64,000 bases of DNA from an uncultured Thalassotalea sp. (GTDB lineage Bacteria; Pseudomonadota; Gammaproteobacteria; Enterobacterales; Alteromonadaceae), in the NCBI GenBank assembly GCA_947492575.1, contig CANLNK010000003.1:1-64000 (forward strand). Direction: 5' to 3'. Positions 1 through 10,063 of this stretch are shown in pieces. The position numbers and the translations under genes were made by a program. Below the pieces are notes generated by a model that saw only the letters and a list, made by a program, of their open reading frames with translations, did not search any database and had not been told where the DNA came from. The first letter of the stretch is position 1; each line of letters starts with the position of its first letter.

Positions 1-76
<76 letters not shown>

Positions 77-410
77 ATATCTTTCCCAAAATCTTAACTA
101 AACACCTTAACTAAGCATCCTCGTTAAACCTTTTTACACGTCTCGGTTTTAACTTACATCACTACCTTTTGCCAAGATCTTAACATGTAAATGCAGTCAT
201 TTAGCTTTTTTCAAATAGGCTTAACACTTGTTTTTTGAGCACGATAATAGGCTGGGTAATAGGGAGGAAAAGGTTTAGCACTGTCTAAACTTACTCAGTG
301 TGCTGATATTATAGTCAGCTCGCTCATAAATTGACTGAACGATACAGTTTATTGAATTTTAGCGTTGTAATTGTATAAGCACCTCGCTAGAATGCGCTCC
401 ATATTGTGAA
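77..410. other. 334-bp spacer between identical tRNA-Gly genes
   Basis: AT-rich spacer with no convincing reading frame. Short CTTAACTAA-type words recur near its left end. The only clear functional element is the promoter of the downstream tRNA at its right end. Confidence 0.5.
365..393 (+). promoter_or_regulatory. Promoter of second tRNA-Gly
   Basis: TTGTAA (-35, 365-370), a 17-nt spacer and TAGAAT (-10, 388-393), followed by a GC-containing discriminator (GCGCT). Its position 18 nt before the tRNA fits a dedicated stable-RNA promoter. This is read from consensus only. Confidence 0.6.
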
Positions 411-486
<76 letters not shown>

Positions 487-538
487 ATAACCTCTTTATT
501 TGTGCAGATAACTTCTATCATCTCGTACAAATCTTGAA

Positions 539-612
539 GGCGGGTTGGCAGAGTGGCTATGCAGCGGATTGCAAATCCGTGGACCTCGGTTCGACTCCGG
601 GACCCGCCTCCA
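539..612 (+). tRNA. tRNA-Cys (GCA)
   Basis: 74-nt tRNA with acceptor stem GGCGGGT/ACCCGCC, anticodon GCA in the loop ATTGCAAAT, T-loop TTCGACT and encoded CCA. It follows tRNA-Gly in a Gly-Cys order that is common in gammaproteobacterial tRNA clusters. Confidence 0.97.
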
Positions 613-989
613 TTTTCTTATTCTCAGTGATACATTTTCTAATTAGTGCTAACAAAATTCCATTTTTGTCTGTATCTGTAAATATCGAAAAGCTTCATTG
701 CACTCTCTATTTCAAAGTACCTTTTCTCTGATTAACTTCTTTTATCTGGCTAAATCTGCTTATTTTCACGTTGAATCCACAGATTTTTGCGTTCAGTAAC
801 AATAACTGAAGAATTTGACCTTTTCTAAACCATTGACTTAACTCAGTTTGTGGTAAATGTTTCAAAATATGTCATGTGTAAAGTATCGTAAATTGTTTTT
901 TGTTTACTGATCGTGATCCTTATGATGACAGCTTCAATAATACTATTCTCACACATAGTATTTTTATTTTAATTAGCTAGGAAAAGTTC
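613..989. other. Intergenic region before the RND operon
   Basis: 377 bp with no supported gene. It must hold the end of the tRNA transcript and the promoter/operator of the efflux operon. A GATC-GTGATC-type partial palindrome lies near 911-918. I see no adjacent regulator gene and no strong promoter match. Confidence 0.4.
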
Positions 990-2438
990 GTGGATTTGCT
1001 TCCTAATTTTAGGGTGAGAACCCTCGCTATTAGTTGTGCTGCGCTGCTGTTTGCAGGTTGCAGCCAAACGTCAGCGATATCAGATAAAACAAGAAACTTG
1101 AATTTGCCTAACAATTGGCAGCAAGAGGTAAGTGTCCCAGAGAGCGAATTAAGCGGTTTAAGCGCTTTAGGGGACTGGGCGTTAATCATCGCAGACAATC
1201 GTCTACAAAGTGTAATCGCTAAAGCGCTAGCACAAAGCCCAGAATTAATAGCGGCATATAACGATTTGCAGATAGCTAAAGAGCAGTTAACCATCACGGG
1301 TGCTAGTGATTACCCAGCATTAACCCTTTCTCTTGATAATAGCAGGCGTAAATCTGTATCCTCCAATGGTTCAACAGTAGCGAATAGTGCAGGCATCGAC
1401 CTTAATCTAAGTTATGAAGTCGATATTTGGGGCAAGCTTTCAGCAGAGCAACAACAAAGCAGCTTGCAATTCCAAGCGAGTAAAGTCGCTTTTGAACAGG
1501 CGAAGAATAATATTGTAACCGATGTCGTCGGTGCTTGGTTTGCACTTGTCGAAGCGCAAAAGCTGCTAGGCCTTTATCAAGTTCGCGCAGAAAATTTGGA
1601 GAGCAACTACGATATTATTAACTCTTCTTACAAGCTTGGGTTAAGTGAAGCACTGGATGTCTACTTAAACCAGAACAATGTAAATAGTGAACTTGCGCGG
1701 ATAGAACAGCAAAAGCAAACCGTGCTTGAAAAACAACGTGCACTTGATGTGTTACTTGGTCAGTACCCTACAGGGGATAACTTTAGTGACATAGAGATTG
1801 CACTACCGCAACTTGAACAGAGTTTATTTTCTGCCTTACCTGCGGACGTCCTTACCAATAGCTTTTCAATTCAACAGTCATGGTTTTCATTGCTCGCGGC
1901 TGATGCAGGCCTTGCCGTTGCTCACAAGAATAGATTTCCAAGCTTAAATCTGACTGCTTCTACTGGTGATTCATCAGATGAGCTAAGTAATTTGCTTGAT
2001 GGTGGCGCGTTGGCTTGGTCGGTAGCGGGTAGTTTAACAGCACCTTTGTTTAATGCAGGACGATTAAAGTCACTGGAAGAACAAGCTCGACTGACGGTTA
2101 AGAAACAAGAGCAACAATACCTAACTGCGGTATTTACAGAGTTTGCTGATATGGAAAATCGTATCAGCAGCCATAGCACATTGACAAAGCAATTGGCTTA
2201 CTATCAAAAAGCTGAAGAGAATGCAGTTGCTGCTGAGTCTCTTGCGTTTAACCAATACGTAAAAGGACTTAACAGCTATACCACAGTGCTTGAAGCACAG
2301 CGACGTGCATTCGATGCGCAAGTGAGTGTTATTCAAGTATCCAATCAATTAATTCAGAACAGAATCGCAATGTACGCAAAATTGGGTGGCAGCGATTTAG
2401 CCCAAACGATCGAACAAAAAGTTTCGACAATTAACTAG
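990..2438 (+). CDS. TolC-like outer-membrane efflux lipoprotein (NodT family)
   Basis: Outer-membrane factor of a tripartite RND pump, forming the exit duct. The 482-aa length is typical of the NodT/OprM class. The N-terminus has a signal peptide ending in a lipobox (LFAGC, about residues 20-24), so the protein is probably an acylated lipoprotein. Two OEP repeats follow (about residues 70-250 and 280-470), with long Ala/Gln/Leu-rich helices typical of the alpha-barrel. The start is GTG, supported by AGGA at 979-982. The stop is 7 nt before the adaptor gene, which is followed by the inner-membrane pump, giving a complete OMF-MFP-RND operon. The substrate cannot be told from sequence. Confidence 0.9.
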   Translation: MDLLPNFRVRTLAISCAALLFAGCSQTSAISDKTRNLNLPNNWQQEVSVPESELSGLSALGDWALIIADNRLQSVIAKALAQSPELIAAYNDLQIAKEQLTITGASDYPALTLSLDNSRRKSVSSNGSTVANSAGIDLNLSYEVDIWGKLSAEQQQSSLQFQASKVAFEQAKNNIVTDVVGAWFALVEAQKLLGLYQVRAENLESNYDIINSSYKLGLSEALDVYLNQNNVNSELARIEQQKQTVLEKQRALDVLLGQYPTGDNFSDIEIALPQLEQSLFSALPADVLTNSFSIQQSWFSLLAADAGLAVAHKNRFPSLNLTASTGDSSDELSNLLDGGALAWSVAGSLTAPLFNAGRLKSLEEQARLTVKKQEQQYLTAVFTEFADMENRISSHSTLTKQLAYYQKAEENAVAAESLAFNQYVKGLNSYTTVLEAQRRAFDAQVSVIQVSNQLIQNRIAMYAKLGGSDLAQTIEQKVSTIN

Positions 2439-2445
2439 GTGACTC

Positions 2446-3789
2446 ATGATATTTAAAAAGAAAATTCTACCTTTTGTTGTCCTTGGTGGATTTATTGCGC
2501 TTGCGATGATTGTTACGAATAACCCGCCAGAAACAAAGCGCGGTAAACCTAGCATGGCACCGCAGTTAAATGTTGAAGTGCAAACGATAGGCCATCAACC
2601 TTTTACCGTTTACATAGACAGCTATGGCAATGTTCGCCCAAGAACACAAAGTGCATTACAGCCGCAAGTGTCAGGTGAAATTACGTCGATTAGCCAAAAC
2701 TTCAGAGAAGGTGGCTTCTTTGAAAAAGGCGAAGTGCTAGTAAAACTTGATGACAGAGATTACGTTGCTGAAATCGATATCTCCAAGGCCAACTTATTTA
2801 GTGCTAAGCAAGCACTTGCCGAAGAACAAGCACGTGTGGAACAAGCAAAGCAAGACTGGGAGCGTTTAGGCAATAGCGGCGAGCCTTCAGATTTAGTTTT
2901 ACGAAAGCCACAATTATTGGCGGCAGAATCCACTGTATTTTCGGCGCAGGCTAGTTTAGCCAAAGCAGAGTTAGCATTAGAACGAACACAAATAAAAGCA
3001 CCATATACAGGCCGTGTTTTAGTGAAATCTGTCGACATTGGTCAATACGTCTCACAAAGCACACAACTTGCAACTATTTATGCTGTCGACTACGTTGAAG
3101 TGCGTTTGCCGATAAAGAATAAAGATTTACCTTTTATCACCTTACCAGAAACTACTCGAGTAAAGCCTGATAAGCCGCTTGTAGAACCGGAGGTGAGTAT
3201 CTATTCAGAGCTAGTTAATACGCAATCTTGGCAAGGAAAAGTTGTACGAACAGAAGGTGCGTTTGATGATGACTCGCAACAATTGTTTGTAGTTGGTCAA
3301 ATTGATGATCCATATGGTGAGCCGTTAAACCAAGGTTTGCCATTGAAAATAGGGCAATACGTTAGCGCTAAAATCACTGGCAAAACACTACAGGACGCGA
3401 TAACTATTCCGAACAAAGCCATTTATCAAGGCAGTTATGTGTTTACTGTCGTAGACAACAAACTATTACGTCAGGAAATTTCATTGGCGTGGCAAAACAG
3501 CGAATACGCGTTAGTTGCAGACGGACTTAATGCGGGTGATCTTTTAGTTCTTACACCTCTAGGCCAGGTGAATTCGGGTACGCCCATTGCGATTAGCAAT
3601 AAAGACGGCAAACAAATGAAGCAACAGCGTGGACAGCGACCAAACCAAGTCAAAAGAGAAGATAAAGGAAAAAGCAAAGACAAAAGTGATCAGGGCAAAC
3701 TAGGCGAAGCAGGTAAAAGACTGAACAGAGATGGTGATCCAAAAGATAAGCGCCCTGTAGCTAGTGCTTCACTTGGAGGAAACTCATGA
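2446..3789 (+). CDS. RND efflux periplasmic adaptor (membrane fusion protein)
   Basis: Adaptor linking the inner-membrane RND pump to the outer-membrane duct. The N-terminal hydrophobic segment (about residues 8-24) acts as signal anchor. A split biotinyl-lipoyl-like domain surrounds a coiled-coil hairpin (about residues 110-175), and the beta-barrel and membrane-proximal domains follow to about residue 390. The C-terminal 50 or so residues are an unusual Lys/Arg/Asp/Gln-rich tail that is probably disordered. The last four bases (ATGA) overlap the start of the RND gene, implying translational coupling. Family membership is clear; the pump's substrate is unknown. Confidence 0.9.
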   Translation: MIFKKKILPFVVLGGFIALAMIVTNNPPETKRGKPSMAPQLNVEVQTIGHQPFTVYIDSYGNVRPRTQSALQPQVSGEITSISQNFREGGFFEKGEVLVKLDDRDYVAEIDISKANLFSAKQALAEEQARVEQAKQDWERLGNSGEPSDLVLRKPQLLAAESTVFSAQASLAKAELALERTQIKAPYTGRVLVKSVDIGQYVSQSTQLATIYAVDYVEVRLPIKNKDLPFITLPETTRVKPDKPLVEPEVSIYSELVNTQSWQGKVVRTEGAFDDDSQQLFVVGQIDDPYGEPLNQGLPLKIGQYVSAKITGKTLQDAITIPNKAIYQGSYVFTVVDNKLLRQEISLAWQNSEYALVADGLNAGDLLVLTPLGQVNSGTPIAISNKDGKQMKQQRGQRPNQVKREDKGKSKDKSDQGKLGEAGKRLNRDGDPKDKRPVASASLGGNS

Positions 3790-6700
3790 TAGCTTGGTTT
3801 GCACGAAATCATGTAGCGGCAAATTTATTGATGATCACCATTTTATTGCTGGGGATTGCTTCATTAAATTTACGTATTCCATTAGAAGTATTCCCATCAT
3901 TCGAATCTGATGTTGTTTCGGTTAATATTTCGCTGCGCGGCGGAACGCCTGAGGACGTTGAGCAGGGTGTCGCGATTAAAGTTGAAGAAGCGGTTCAAGA
4001 CCTTGAAGGTATAAAACGTATTTCAAGTACATCAGTGGAAGGGGCTGCACGCGTTACAATTGAAGCTGATTCTGGCTATGATGCACGTGAATTACTGGCA
4101 GACGTTAAGAGTCGTGTTGACGCAATAAATACATTACCCGGTGACGCTGAAAAACCCGTTATCGCTTTGGCTCAACGCCAACGTGATGTTATCTCTGTTA
4201 CCGTTTCGTCTAAGTATTCAGAGAAAGAGTTAAGAGAGTTTGCTGAGCAAATTCGTGATGACTTACTGCGTTTGCCTGAGGTTACCCAAATATCGCTTGA
4301 TGCGGTTCGCGATTATGAAATTGCGATTAACATGAAGCAAGATAAACTCCGCGAATTTAATATTTCGATGGATAGTATTTCATCAGCAATTCGCAGTAGT
4401 TCAGTAGACCTGTCGGCAGGTAACATCAAAACCGATGGTGGTGACGTACTTGTTCGCAGCAAAGGGCAGGCTTATCGCAAAGACGAATTCGACAACATTG
4501 TGGTTAAAACCAACCCTGATGGCACGATTGTAAAACTCGGTGATATTGCCGATGTAAACGATGGCTTTGAAGAAACGCCTTTGCGAGCGCGCTTTAATGG
4601 CGAGCAAGCAGCGTTAATTGAAATTTATCGCATTGGTAATCAAAGCGCTATTGAAGTTGCTGATGCGGTTAAGAATTACATCATCGAAAAGCAAGACAGC
4701 TTGCCAGACGGGTTTGGCCTAAGTTATTGGGATGATGACTCAGAAATTGTTAAGGGTCGTTTGAACACACTAATTTCAAATGCTATGCAAGGTGGCTTCC
4801 TAGTACTCTTGCTATTGACCTTGTTCTTGAGACCGTCGATAGCCTTCTGGGTGTTTATCGGTATTCCTGTAAGCTTTATGGGCGCATTTATCTTTATGCC
4901 ATTCCTTGGTATATCGCTGAACATTATGAGTTTGTTTGGCTTTATTCTGGTGCTAGGGATCGTGGTAGATGATGCCATCGTCACCGGCGAAAACATTTAT
5001 CGGCATACCACTTTCGCTAAAACGGGTATCGAAGCGGCAGTAAAAGGAACACAAGAAGTTGCTACACCGGTAACGTTTGGCATTCTAACTACCGTCGCGG
5101 CATTCCTTCCTTTGGCTTTTATCGAAGGTATGCGTGGAGCGTTGTTCGCTCAAATTCCTGCGATTGTTATCCCTGTACTTTTATTCTCGTTAATTGAATC
5201 CAAGTTTGTTTTGCCGTCTCATTTAAAACATTTGAAACTTCGTCATGAAAAAGAAAAAGTCGGCAAACTAGCGAGCATACAACACAAGATTGCGGATGGT
5301 TTTGAAACGGCAATTATTAAGTATTACAAGCCAGTATTGAACCGTGCAGTAAACCATCGTTTAACGACGTTATTTAGCTTCATTGGCGTTTTTATATTAA
5401 TTATGTCGTTTATTATGTCGGGCTGGACCAAATTTACGTTTTTTCCTCGTATTCCAAGTGAAACCGCAAGGGCAGAGCTCACCATGCCTGTAGGTACGAG
5501 CTTTGACGTTATGGACAGCTACGTGGCGAGAATGTCAGATGCCGCAAAGCAACTTCAAGAAAAGTATGCTGACGACAATGGCGATAGTGTCATATTGAAC
5601 ATTTTGGCGATAACCGGTGGCCGAGACAGCAATGTTGGCCGAGTACGTTTTGAAGTATTGCCAGCAGATAAGAATGACACAGGAGTAGAAATTCAGCAGT
5701 TAGTGGCTGAATGGCGGGCGCTTATCGGTGTAATGCCAGGCTCAGAATCATTAACATTTAGAGCAGAGATAGGCCGTGGTGGCGATCCGATTGATGTTCA
5801 GCTATCGGCTACCGATTTGGGTTTATTAAAACAAGTTGCTCAAGAGGTGAAGCAGCGCTTAGCAACGTATCCAACGGTGTTTGAAATTTCAGATAGCCTA
5901 TCTAACGGTAAAGAAGAGCTGCAAATTGAGTTGACAGACCAAGGGCATGCAATGGGGGTGTCGATTAATTCGATCACTTCTCAAGTGCGTACAGCTTTCT
6001 TTGGCACAGAAATTCAACGTATACAGCGTGGACGAGACGATGTGCGCGTGATGTTACGATTCCCGCTAGAAGAACGCACATCACTTGCGAATTTGTCCGA
6101 TATGTTGGTGACGACGCCTACAGGCGGCAGCGTGCCTCTGTCTCATGTTGCAACCTTTAAACCGGGTAGAAGTCCTTCGCAGATTAATCGTATTGACCTA
6201 TATCGCACCGTAAACGTTACAGCCGATGTGGATAAAGACAATACGAACATGACGGTACTAACAGCTGATTTACAGCCATACTTAGATGAGCTTGTAGCAA
6301 AGTATCCAGGCGTTAGTTATGAAATGGATGGAGAGGCACGTGAGCAAAGTGAATCATTTGGTTCGCTATATTACGGACTACTGTTTGTTTTCTTTATTAT
6401 TTATTGCTTACTGGCGATTCCGTTTAAGTCTTACTTACAACCCATCATCGTGATGTCAGTCATTCCGTTCGGCGCTATCGGTGCGGTTATTGGGCATTGG
6501 ATTATGGGCATGAATTTAACCATCTTCAGCTTGTTAGGTTTGATGGCGTTAATTGGGGTTGTAGTTAACGACAGCTTGGTTTTAGTTGACTATATCAATA
6601 AGAAGCGAGAGGAAGGCAAAAAAGTAATGGATGCGGTGCTTGTTGCAGGTCAGGCGCGATTTAGGCCAGTAATGCTGACATCATTAACGACATTCATTGG

Positions 6701-6908
6701 TTTAATGCCCTTGTTGTTTGAAAAAGCGACACAAGCGCAATTCTTAATTCCAATGGCAGTATCGCTAGGTTTTGGTATTATCTTCGCTACGTTTATTACA
6801 CTTATTTTGGTACCCGTTAACTACTTGTTAGTTGAGGACTTAAAAGCTAAGTTAAATCTCAACAAAGAAACAGGTGTGACACCACCATTACAAGAATCTA
6901 GAGGATAG
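3786..6908 (+). CDS. Efflux RND transporter permease (AcrB/HAE family)
   Basis: Inner-membrane proton-driven pump of 1040 aa, the usual AcrB-superfamily length, with twelve TM helices in two repeats and two large periplasmic loops. The TM4 proton-relay pair is present in [13 protein letters not shown]. The segment aligning with AcrB TM10 reads [12 protein letters not shown], so the Lys of the AcrB relay (K940) is replaced by Asn. That places it in an AcrB-like subgroup with an altered relay and not among classical HAE1 drug pumps. It overlaps the adaptor stop by 4 nt and is followed 1 nt later by a HIT gene. No regulator is adjacent. Confidence 0.92.
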   Translation: MIAWFARNHVAANLLMITILLLGIASLNLRIPLEVFPSFESDVVSVNISLRGGTPEDVEQGVAIKVEEAVQDLEGIKRISSTSVEGAARVTIEADSGYDARELLADVKSRVDAINTLPGDAEKPVIALAQRQRDVISVTVSSKYSEKELREFAEQIRDDLLRLPEVTQISLDAVRDYEIAINMKQDKLREFNISMDSISSAIRSSSVDLSAGNIKTDGGDVLVRSKGQAYRKDEFDNIVVKTNPDGTIVKLGDIADVNDGFEETPLRARFNGEQAALIEIYRIGNQSAIEVADAVKNYIIEKQDSLPDGFGLSYWDDDSEIVKGRLNTLISNAMQGGFLVLLLLTLFLRPSIAFWVFIGIPVSFMGAFIFMPFLGISLNIMSLFGFILVLGIVVDDAIVTGENIYRHTTFAKTGIEAAVKGTQEVATPVTFGILTTVAAFLPLAFIEGMRGALFAQIPAIVIPVLLFSLIESKFVLPSHLKHLKLRHEKEKVGKLASIQHKIADGFETAIIKYYKPVLNRAVNHRLTTLFSFIGVFILIMSFIMSGWTKFTFFPRIPSETARAELTMPVGTSFDVMDSYVARMSDAAKQLQEKYADDNGDSVILNILAITGGRDSNVGRVRFEVLPADKNDTGVEIQQLVAEWRALIGVMPGSESLTFRAEIGRGGDPIDVQLSATDLGLLKQVAQEVKQRLATYPTVFEISDSLSNGKEELQIELTDQGHAMGVSINSITSQVRTAFFGTEIQRIQRGRDDVRVMLRFPLEERTSLANLSDMLVTTPTGGSVPLSHVATFKPGRSPSQINRIDLYRTVNVTADVDKDNTNMTVLTADLQPYLDELVAKYPGVSYEMDGEAREQSESFGSLYYGLLFVFFIIYCLLAIPFKSYLQPIIVMSVIPFGAIGAVIGHWIMGMNLTIFSLLGLMALIGVVVNDSLVLVDYINKKREEGKKVMDAVLVAGQARFRPVMLTSLTTFIGLMPLLFEKATQAQFLIPMAVSLGFGIIFATFITLILVPVNYLLVEDLKAKLNLNKETGVTPPLQESRG

Positions 6909-6909
6909 T

Positions 6910-7284
6910 ATGAGCAACAACCAAGACGCGAAAGAATGGGAAGAAACGATTTTTTCTAAAATTATTCGTCAGGAAATACCAACAGAGTTGTTATACCAAG
7001 ATGAATTAGTGACAGCGTTTCGCGACATTTCTCCGCGTGCGAAAAGCCATATTTTGATTATTCCGAATAAATTAATACCTACTGTGAACGATGTAGAGCC
7101 GGAAGATGAACAAGCGCTTGGGCGTTTGTTCACTGTCGCTAAAAAATTGGCAGCTGAAGAAGGTATTGCAGAGGACGGTTACCGTTTGATCATGAACTGT
7201 AACCGCCACGGTGGCCAAGAGGTTTATCATATTCATATGCATCTATTGGGTGGTCAGCCAATTGGACCTTTGGTTGCCATTTAA
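6910..7284 (+). CDS. HIT family protein, HinT-like
   Basis: 124-aa histidine-triad nucleotide-binding protein. Family members hydrolyse purine nucleoside phosphoramidates and acyl-AMPs. The C-terminal triad H107-x-H109-x-H111 (HIHMHLLGG) is intact, and the N-terminal segment [18 protein letters not shown] is typical of HinT. The gene starts 1 nt after the RND stop, so it is probably the last gene of that operon. The functional link to efflux is unclear, and it may simply be a housekeeping enzyme. Confidence 0.93.
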   Translation: MSNNQDAKEWEETIFSKIIRQEIPTELLYQDELVTAFRDISPRAKSHILIIPNKLIPTVNDVEPEDEQALGRLFTVAKKLAAEEGIAEDGYRLIMNCNRHGGQEVYHIHMHLLGGQPIGPLVAI

Positions 7285-7316
7285 TTATTACTTAATGATC
7301 AATTATTTAGTTTCAT

Positions 7317-7325
7317 TGGTATAAC
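7317..7325 (+). promoter_or_regulatory. Candidate extended -10 promoter for the thiamine locus
   Basis: TGG-TATAAC forms an extended -10 element 70 nt before the riboswitch. The -35 region is weak. Transcription would start near 7332 and give a leader of about 250 nt. Prediction by consensus only. Confidence 0.4.
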
Positions 7326-7369
7326 ACTGCAGCAGGCTAGCTTTTCTTTCGTTAGTCCTGTACTTAAAC

Positions 7370-7391
7370 GGCATATTCCTGTTAATATGCC
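7370..7391 (+). other. 8-bp hairpin just upstream of the riboswitch
   Basis: GGCATATT (7370-7377) and AATATGCC (7384-7391) form a perfect 8-bp stem with a 6-nt loop, ending 5 nt before P1 of the TPP aptamer. No T-tract follows, so it is not a standard terminator. It may be a leader structure or an RNA stability element. Confidence 0.5.
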
Positions 7392-7396
7392 CGGCG

Positions 7397-7502
7397 AACC
7401 AAGGGGTGTTGGCTTTTTCTTTACTTGCATAGCAGTTTGAGAAAGTCGGCTGAGACTTAACCCTTTGCACCTGATCCAGTTAATACTGGCGTAGGGATGG
7501 TT
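7397..7502 (+). promoter_or_regulatory. TPP (THI-box) riboswitch
   Basis: Thiamine pyrophosphate aptamer in the leader of the receptor gene at 7585. The conserved core blocks are visible: AAGGGGTG (7401-7408), GGCTGAGA (7448-7455), ACCCTTTGCACCTGATCCAG and CTGGCGTAGGGA. P1 closes by AACCA (7397-7401) with TGGTT (7498-7502). P3 is a longer arm built from GGCTTTTTC and GAGAAAGTC. No clear intrinsic terminator follows, so control may be at translation initiation about 80 nt downstream. Bound TPP would be expected to lower expression of the uptake genes. Confidence 0.95.
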
Positions 7503-7584
7503 TACTAATCGCTTTATCAGTTTCGCTGCTGCTATTTGCCTAGTGTGTCATCTATTTACGTCAGTTGCTTTAATAGAGAACACA

Positions 7585-9663
7585 ATGAAAATAGCTAAAA
7601 CCTCTCTCGCGCTAGCCATCAGCTCAGCATTACTTTCTAGCTCTTTATACGCAGCTTCAAACGAAGTAAGTGAACAAGATTTAGAAGTCATCACTGTTAC
7701 AACAGACTTTCGCAACAACTCTTTAATGTCGACGCCTGCGGCGCTCACTGTATTGTCGGCAGATGAAATTAGCACGCGTCAAGCACAAAACTTAGAAGAA
7801 GTGATTGCGCTTGCACCAAACGTTAACTTTTCTTCGGGTACTCAACGTGCGCGCTACTACCAAATTCGTGGTATTGGCGAGCGTAGCCAGTTCCAAGAGC
7901 CAATTAATCCGTCAGTCGGTATGATTATTGATGGTGTTGATTTCACGGGTCTTGGCAGCGTAGCGTCTATGTTCGATGTCGACCAAGTTGAAATTTTCCG
8001 TGGCCCTCAAGGTACACGCTTTGGTGCTAATGCGTTAGCAGGTTTGATTAACATCACAACAGCAGCGCCTGCTGACCAGTTTGAAGGTCGTGTAAAGCTT
8101 ACCGCGGGTAACTACAATAGTTACGGTGCGGGCATTGCTTTGTCGGGTCCAGCGTCTGAAAAAGTTAACTACCGCGTTGCGCTTGAGCAATACCAAAGCG
8201 ACGGTTTTATTGAAAATACGTATTTAAACAAAGAAGATACAAACAACCGAGACGAACTGACTGCACGCGGTAAATTGAACATCGAATTAAGTGATGATCA
8301 CACATTAGATTTAGCATTATTCTACGCAGATTTTGACAATGGTTACGATGCGTTCTCATTAGACAATAACCGTACGACAATGTCAGATCAGCCAGGTGTA
8401 GATAAGCAAGAAACGATAGCATTTAACGCAACATCGACATACACAGCGCTTGATTTCGCAGACCTAGTTACTATCTTAAGTGTCGCTGATTCAGATTTAC
8501 AATATGGCTACGATGAAGATTGGAGCTTTGTTGGATTGCATCCTTGGGAATACTCTTCTGTAGACAACTACTTCCGTGATAAAAGCATTGCTTCAGGTGA
8601 AATGCGTTTAGTGTCAAAGCCTAGTTCTAAACTATTTGAGAACACAACTGATTGGGTAGCGGGTGTTTACGCTAAACAAGAAGATGAATCTCTAACACGT
8701 AAGTACACATACTTAGACGCTGACTTTGATTCAGACTTTGAAACGTCAACTTACGCAGCATACGTCCAGTTTGATAGCCAATTATCCGAAGATTTAACAC
8801 TAACCACTGGCCTTCGCGTAGAGTCTCGCTCTGCAGACTATGATAATTCGGACGGTACGTCATTTTCACCAGACGATTCAATGGTAGGTGGTAAAGCGGT
8901 ACTTTCTTACCGTACTGACGAAAACGGTTTAATCTATGGCTCAGTAAATCGTGGTTATAAAGCTGGCGGCGTGAACACCGATGGCACTTTACCAGCGGAT
9001 TTACGCGTGTTTGATCCTGAATACGTTTGGAACTACGAACTAGGCTACAAATATAGCTTTGACGGCGGTTACGCGCGTATTGCGGCTTTCTATATGGATC
9101 GCCAAGATATGCAGGTAAAAAGTAGTGAAGAGCGTCCACGTGAAGATGGAAGCACAGAATTTGTTATTTATTTAGGTAACGCTGCTGAAGGGACTAACCA
9201 GGGTATCGAGTTTGATGCTGCGTACCAGCTAAACGACAACATTGAACTATACGGTGCACTAGGTTACTTAGATACTGAACTATCAGGCTTTGTTAACCAA
9301 AATAGTGAAGACATGTCTGGTCGTGAACAAGCTCATGCGCCTAAATACACTGTAAATCTTGGTCTTAACGCCTACTTAACTGACAACTTATACGTAAATG
9401 TCAGCCTTGATGCGAAGGACGAATACTACTTCTCTGACAGTCACAACGAAAAATCAGACAGCTATACCGTGTTAAATGCTTCTGTTAACTATGACGTAGC
9501 TGGTTGGCTGATATCTGTATGGGGTCGAAACATTACCGATAAAGACTACAAGGTACGTGGTTTCTATTTCGGTAACGATCCTCGCGATGGCTATGAAGCT
9601 AAGCAGTATTTCCAATTAGGCGAACCGGCGGTATTTGGTGTTACGGCTAATTTTTCTTTTTAG
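7585..9663 (+). CDS. TonB-dependent receptor under TPP riboswitch (probable thiamine/precursor uptake)
   Basis: Outer-membrane TonB-dependent receptor of 692 aa. The chosen ATG begins MKIAKTSLALAIS, a good signal peptide, with AGAGA at 7576-7580 as RBS; upstream in-frame GTG 7543 is less likely. After the signal peptide comes a TonB-box-like EVITVTT, then a plug domain (about residues 45-150, including IFRGPQGTRFGANALAG), then a 22-strand barrel ending in an aromatic residue (NFSF). The TPP riboswitch in its leader and the downstream pnuT and kinase genes indicate import of thiamine or a thiamine precursor. TPP-regulated receptors (Omr1-type) are known from comparative genomics of gammaproteobacteria. 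The ligand itself is inferred. Confidence 0.9.
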   Translation: MKIAKTSLALAISSALLSSSLYAASNEVSEQDLEVITVTTDFRNNSLMSTPAALTVLSADEISTRQAQNLEEVIALAPNVNFSSGTQRARYYQIRGIGERSQFQEPINPSVGMIIDGVDFTGLGSVASMFDVDQVEIFRGPQGTRFGANALAGLINITTAAPADQFEGRVKLTAGNYNSYGAGIALSGPASEKVNYRVALEQYQSDGFIENTYLNKEDTNNRDELTARGKLNIELSDDHTLDLALFYADFDNGYDAFSLDNNRTTMSDQPGVDKQETIAFNATSTYTALDFADLVTILSVADSDLQYGYDEDWSFVGLHPWEYSSVDNYFRDKSIASGEMRLVSKPSSKLFENTTDWVAGVYAKQEDESLTRKYTYLDADFDSDFETSTYAAYVQFDSQLSEDLTLTTGLRVESRSADYDNSDGTSFSPDDSMVGGKAVLSYRTDENGLIYGSVNRGYKAGGVNTDGTLPADLRVFDPEYVWNYELGYKYSFDGGYARIAAFYMDRQDMQVKSSEERPREDGSTEFVIYLGNAAEGTNQGIEFDAAYQLNDNIELYGALGYLDTELSGFVNQNSEDMSGREQAHAPKYTVNLGLNAYLTDNLYVNVSLDAKDEYYFSDSHNEKSDSYTVLNASVNYDVAGWLISVWGRNITDKDYKVRGFYFGNDPRDGYEAKQYFQLGEPAVFGVTANFSF

Positions 9664-9698
9664 CTAATTTCGCTTAAACGCGATCAACATTGATGTAT

Positions 9699-9763
9699 AA
9701 AGCTTGTTGCCAACTTAGCCAATAGATTTAAGTTCGTTGGACATAAAGCAACAAGCTTTTTAC
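9699..9763 (+). terminator. Long hairpin between receptor and ykoF-like gene
   Basis: AAAGCTTGTTGC (9699-9710) pairs perfectly over 12 bp with GCAACAAGCTTT (9748-9759) and ends in a short T-run. The 37-nt loop contains a smaller AACTTA/TAAGTT helix. It lies between genes that share a pathway, so it could be a partial terminator setting receptor-to-permease stoichiometry, or an mRNA stabiliser. Confidence 0.65.
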
Positions 9764-9802
9764 TATAAATCCTTTGCTAGTTAGCTTTCGAGGAAAATGA
9801 AT

Positions 9803-10063
9803 ATGCAAATATCGATAGAGTTAAGTTTGTATCCGCTGGCTGAACAGCAATACAAAGATGAGATTTGGCAATTTATTAATAACTTGAAGCAGCATTCATC
9901 AATGAAAGTTGTGACAAATGGCATGAGCACACAAGTGTTTGGCGAGTATGATGAAGCCTTGGCAATTGTTACAGGCGAAATGAAAAAAGTTCATCAAGCA
10001 GTCGATAGTGCAGTGTTTATAATGAAAATTATTGCAGCAGATAGGCTGCGAGAATACGAATGA
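9803..10063 (+). CDS. YkoF-like thiamine/HMP-binding protein
   Basis: Small 86-aa protein resembling the YkoF/thiamine-binding ferredoxin-like fold (MTH1187/YkoF type). Members bind thiamine or hydroxymethylpyrimidine and accompany uptake systems. Visible features are an N-terminal beta strand (ISIELSLYPL), a helix (EIWQFINNLKQH) and a TQVFG segment. The start is set by GAGGA at 9790-9794: ATG 9803 has 8-nt spacing, while ATG 9797 would have only 2. The stop overlaps the next gene's ATG in ATGA. It sits between a TPP-regulated receptor and a PnuC-type permease, which supports the assignment. Confidence 0.75.
   Translation: MQISIELSLYPLAEQQYKDEIWQFINNLKQHSSMKVVTNGMSTQVFGEYDEALAIVTGEMKKVHQAVDSAVFIMKIIAADRLREYE

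Noticed and set aside
8672-9139. 155-aa minus-strand frame
   Set aside because: Lies entirely inside the TonB receptor gene in the antisense direction, with low-complexity basic composition and no RBS.
9661-9763. Second riboswitch after the receptor
   Set aside because: Only a long hairpin is visible; no conserved aptamer core is present.
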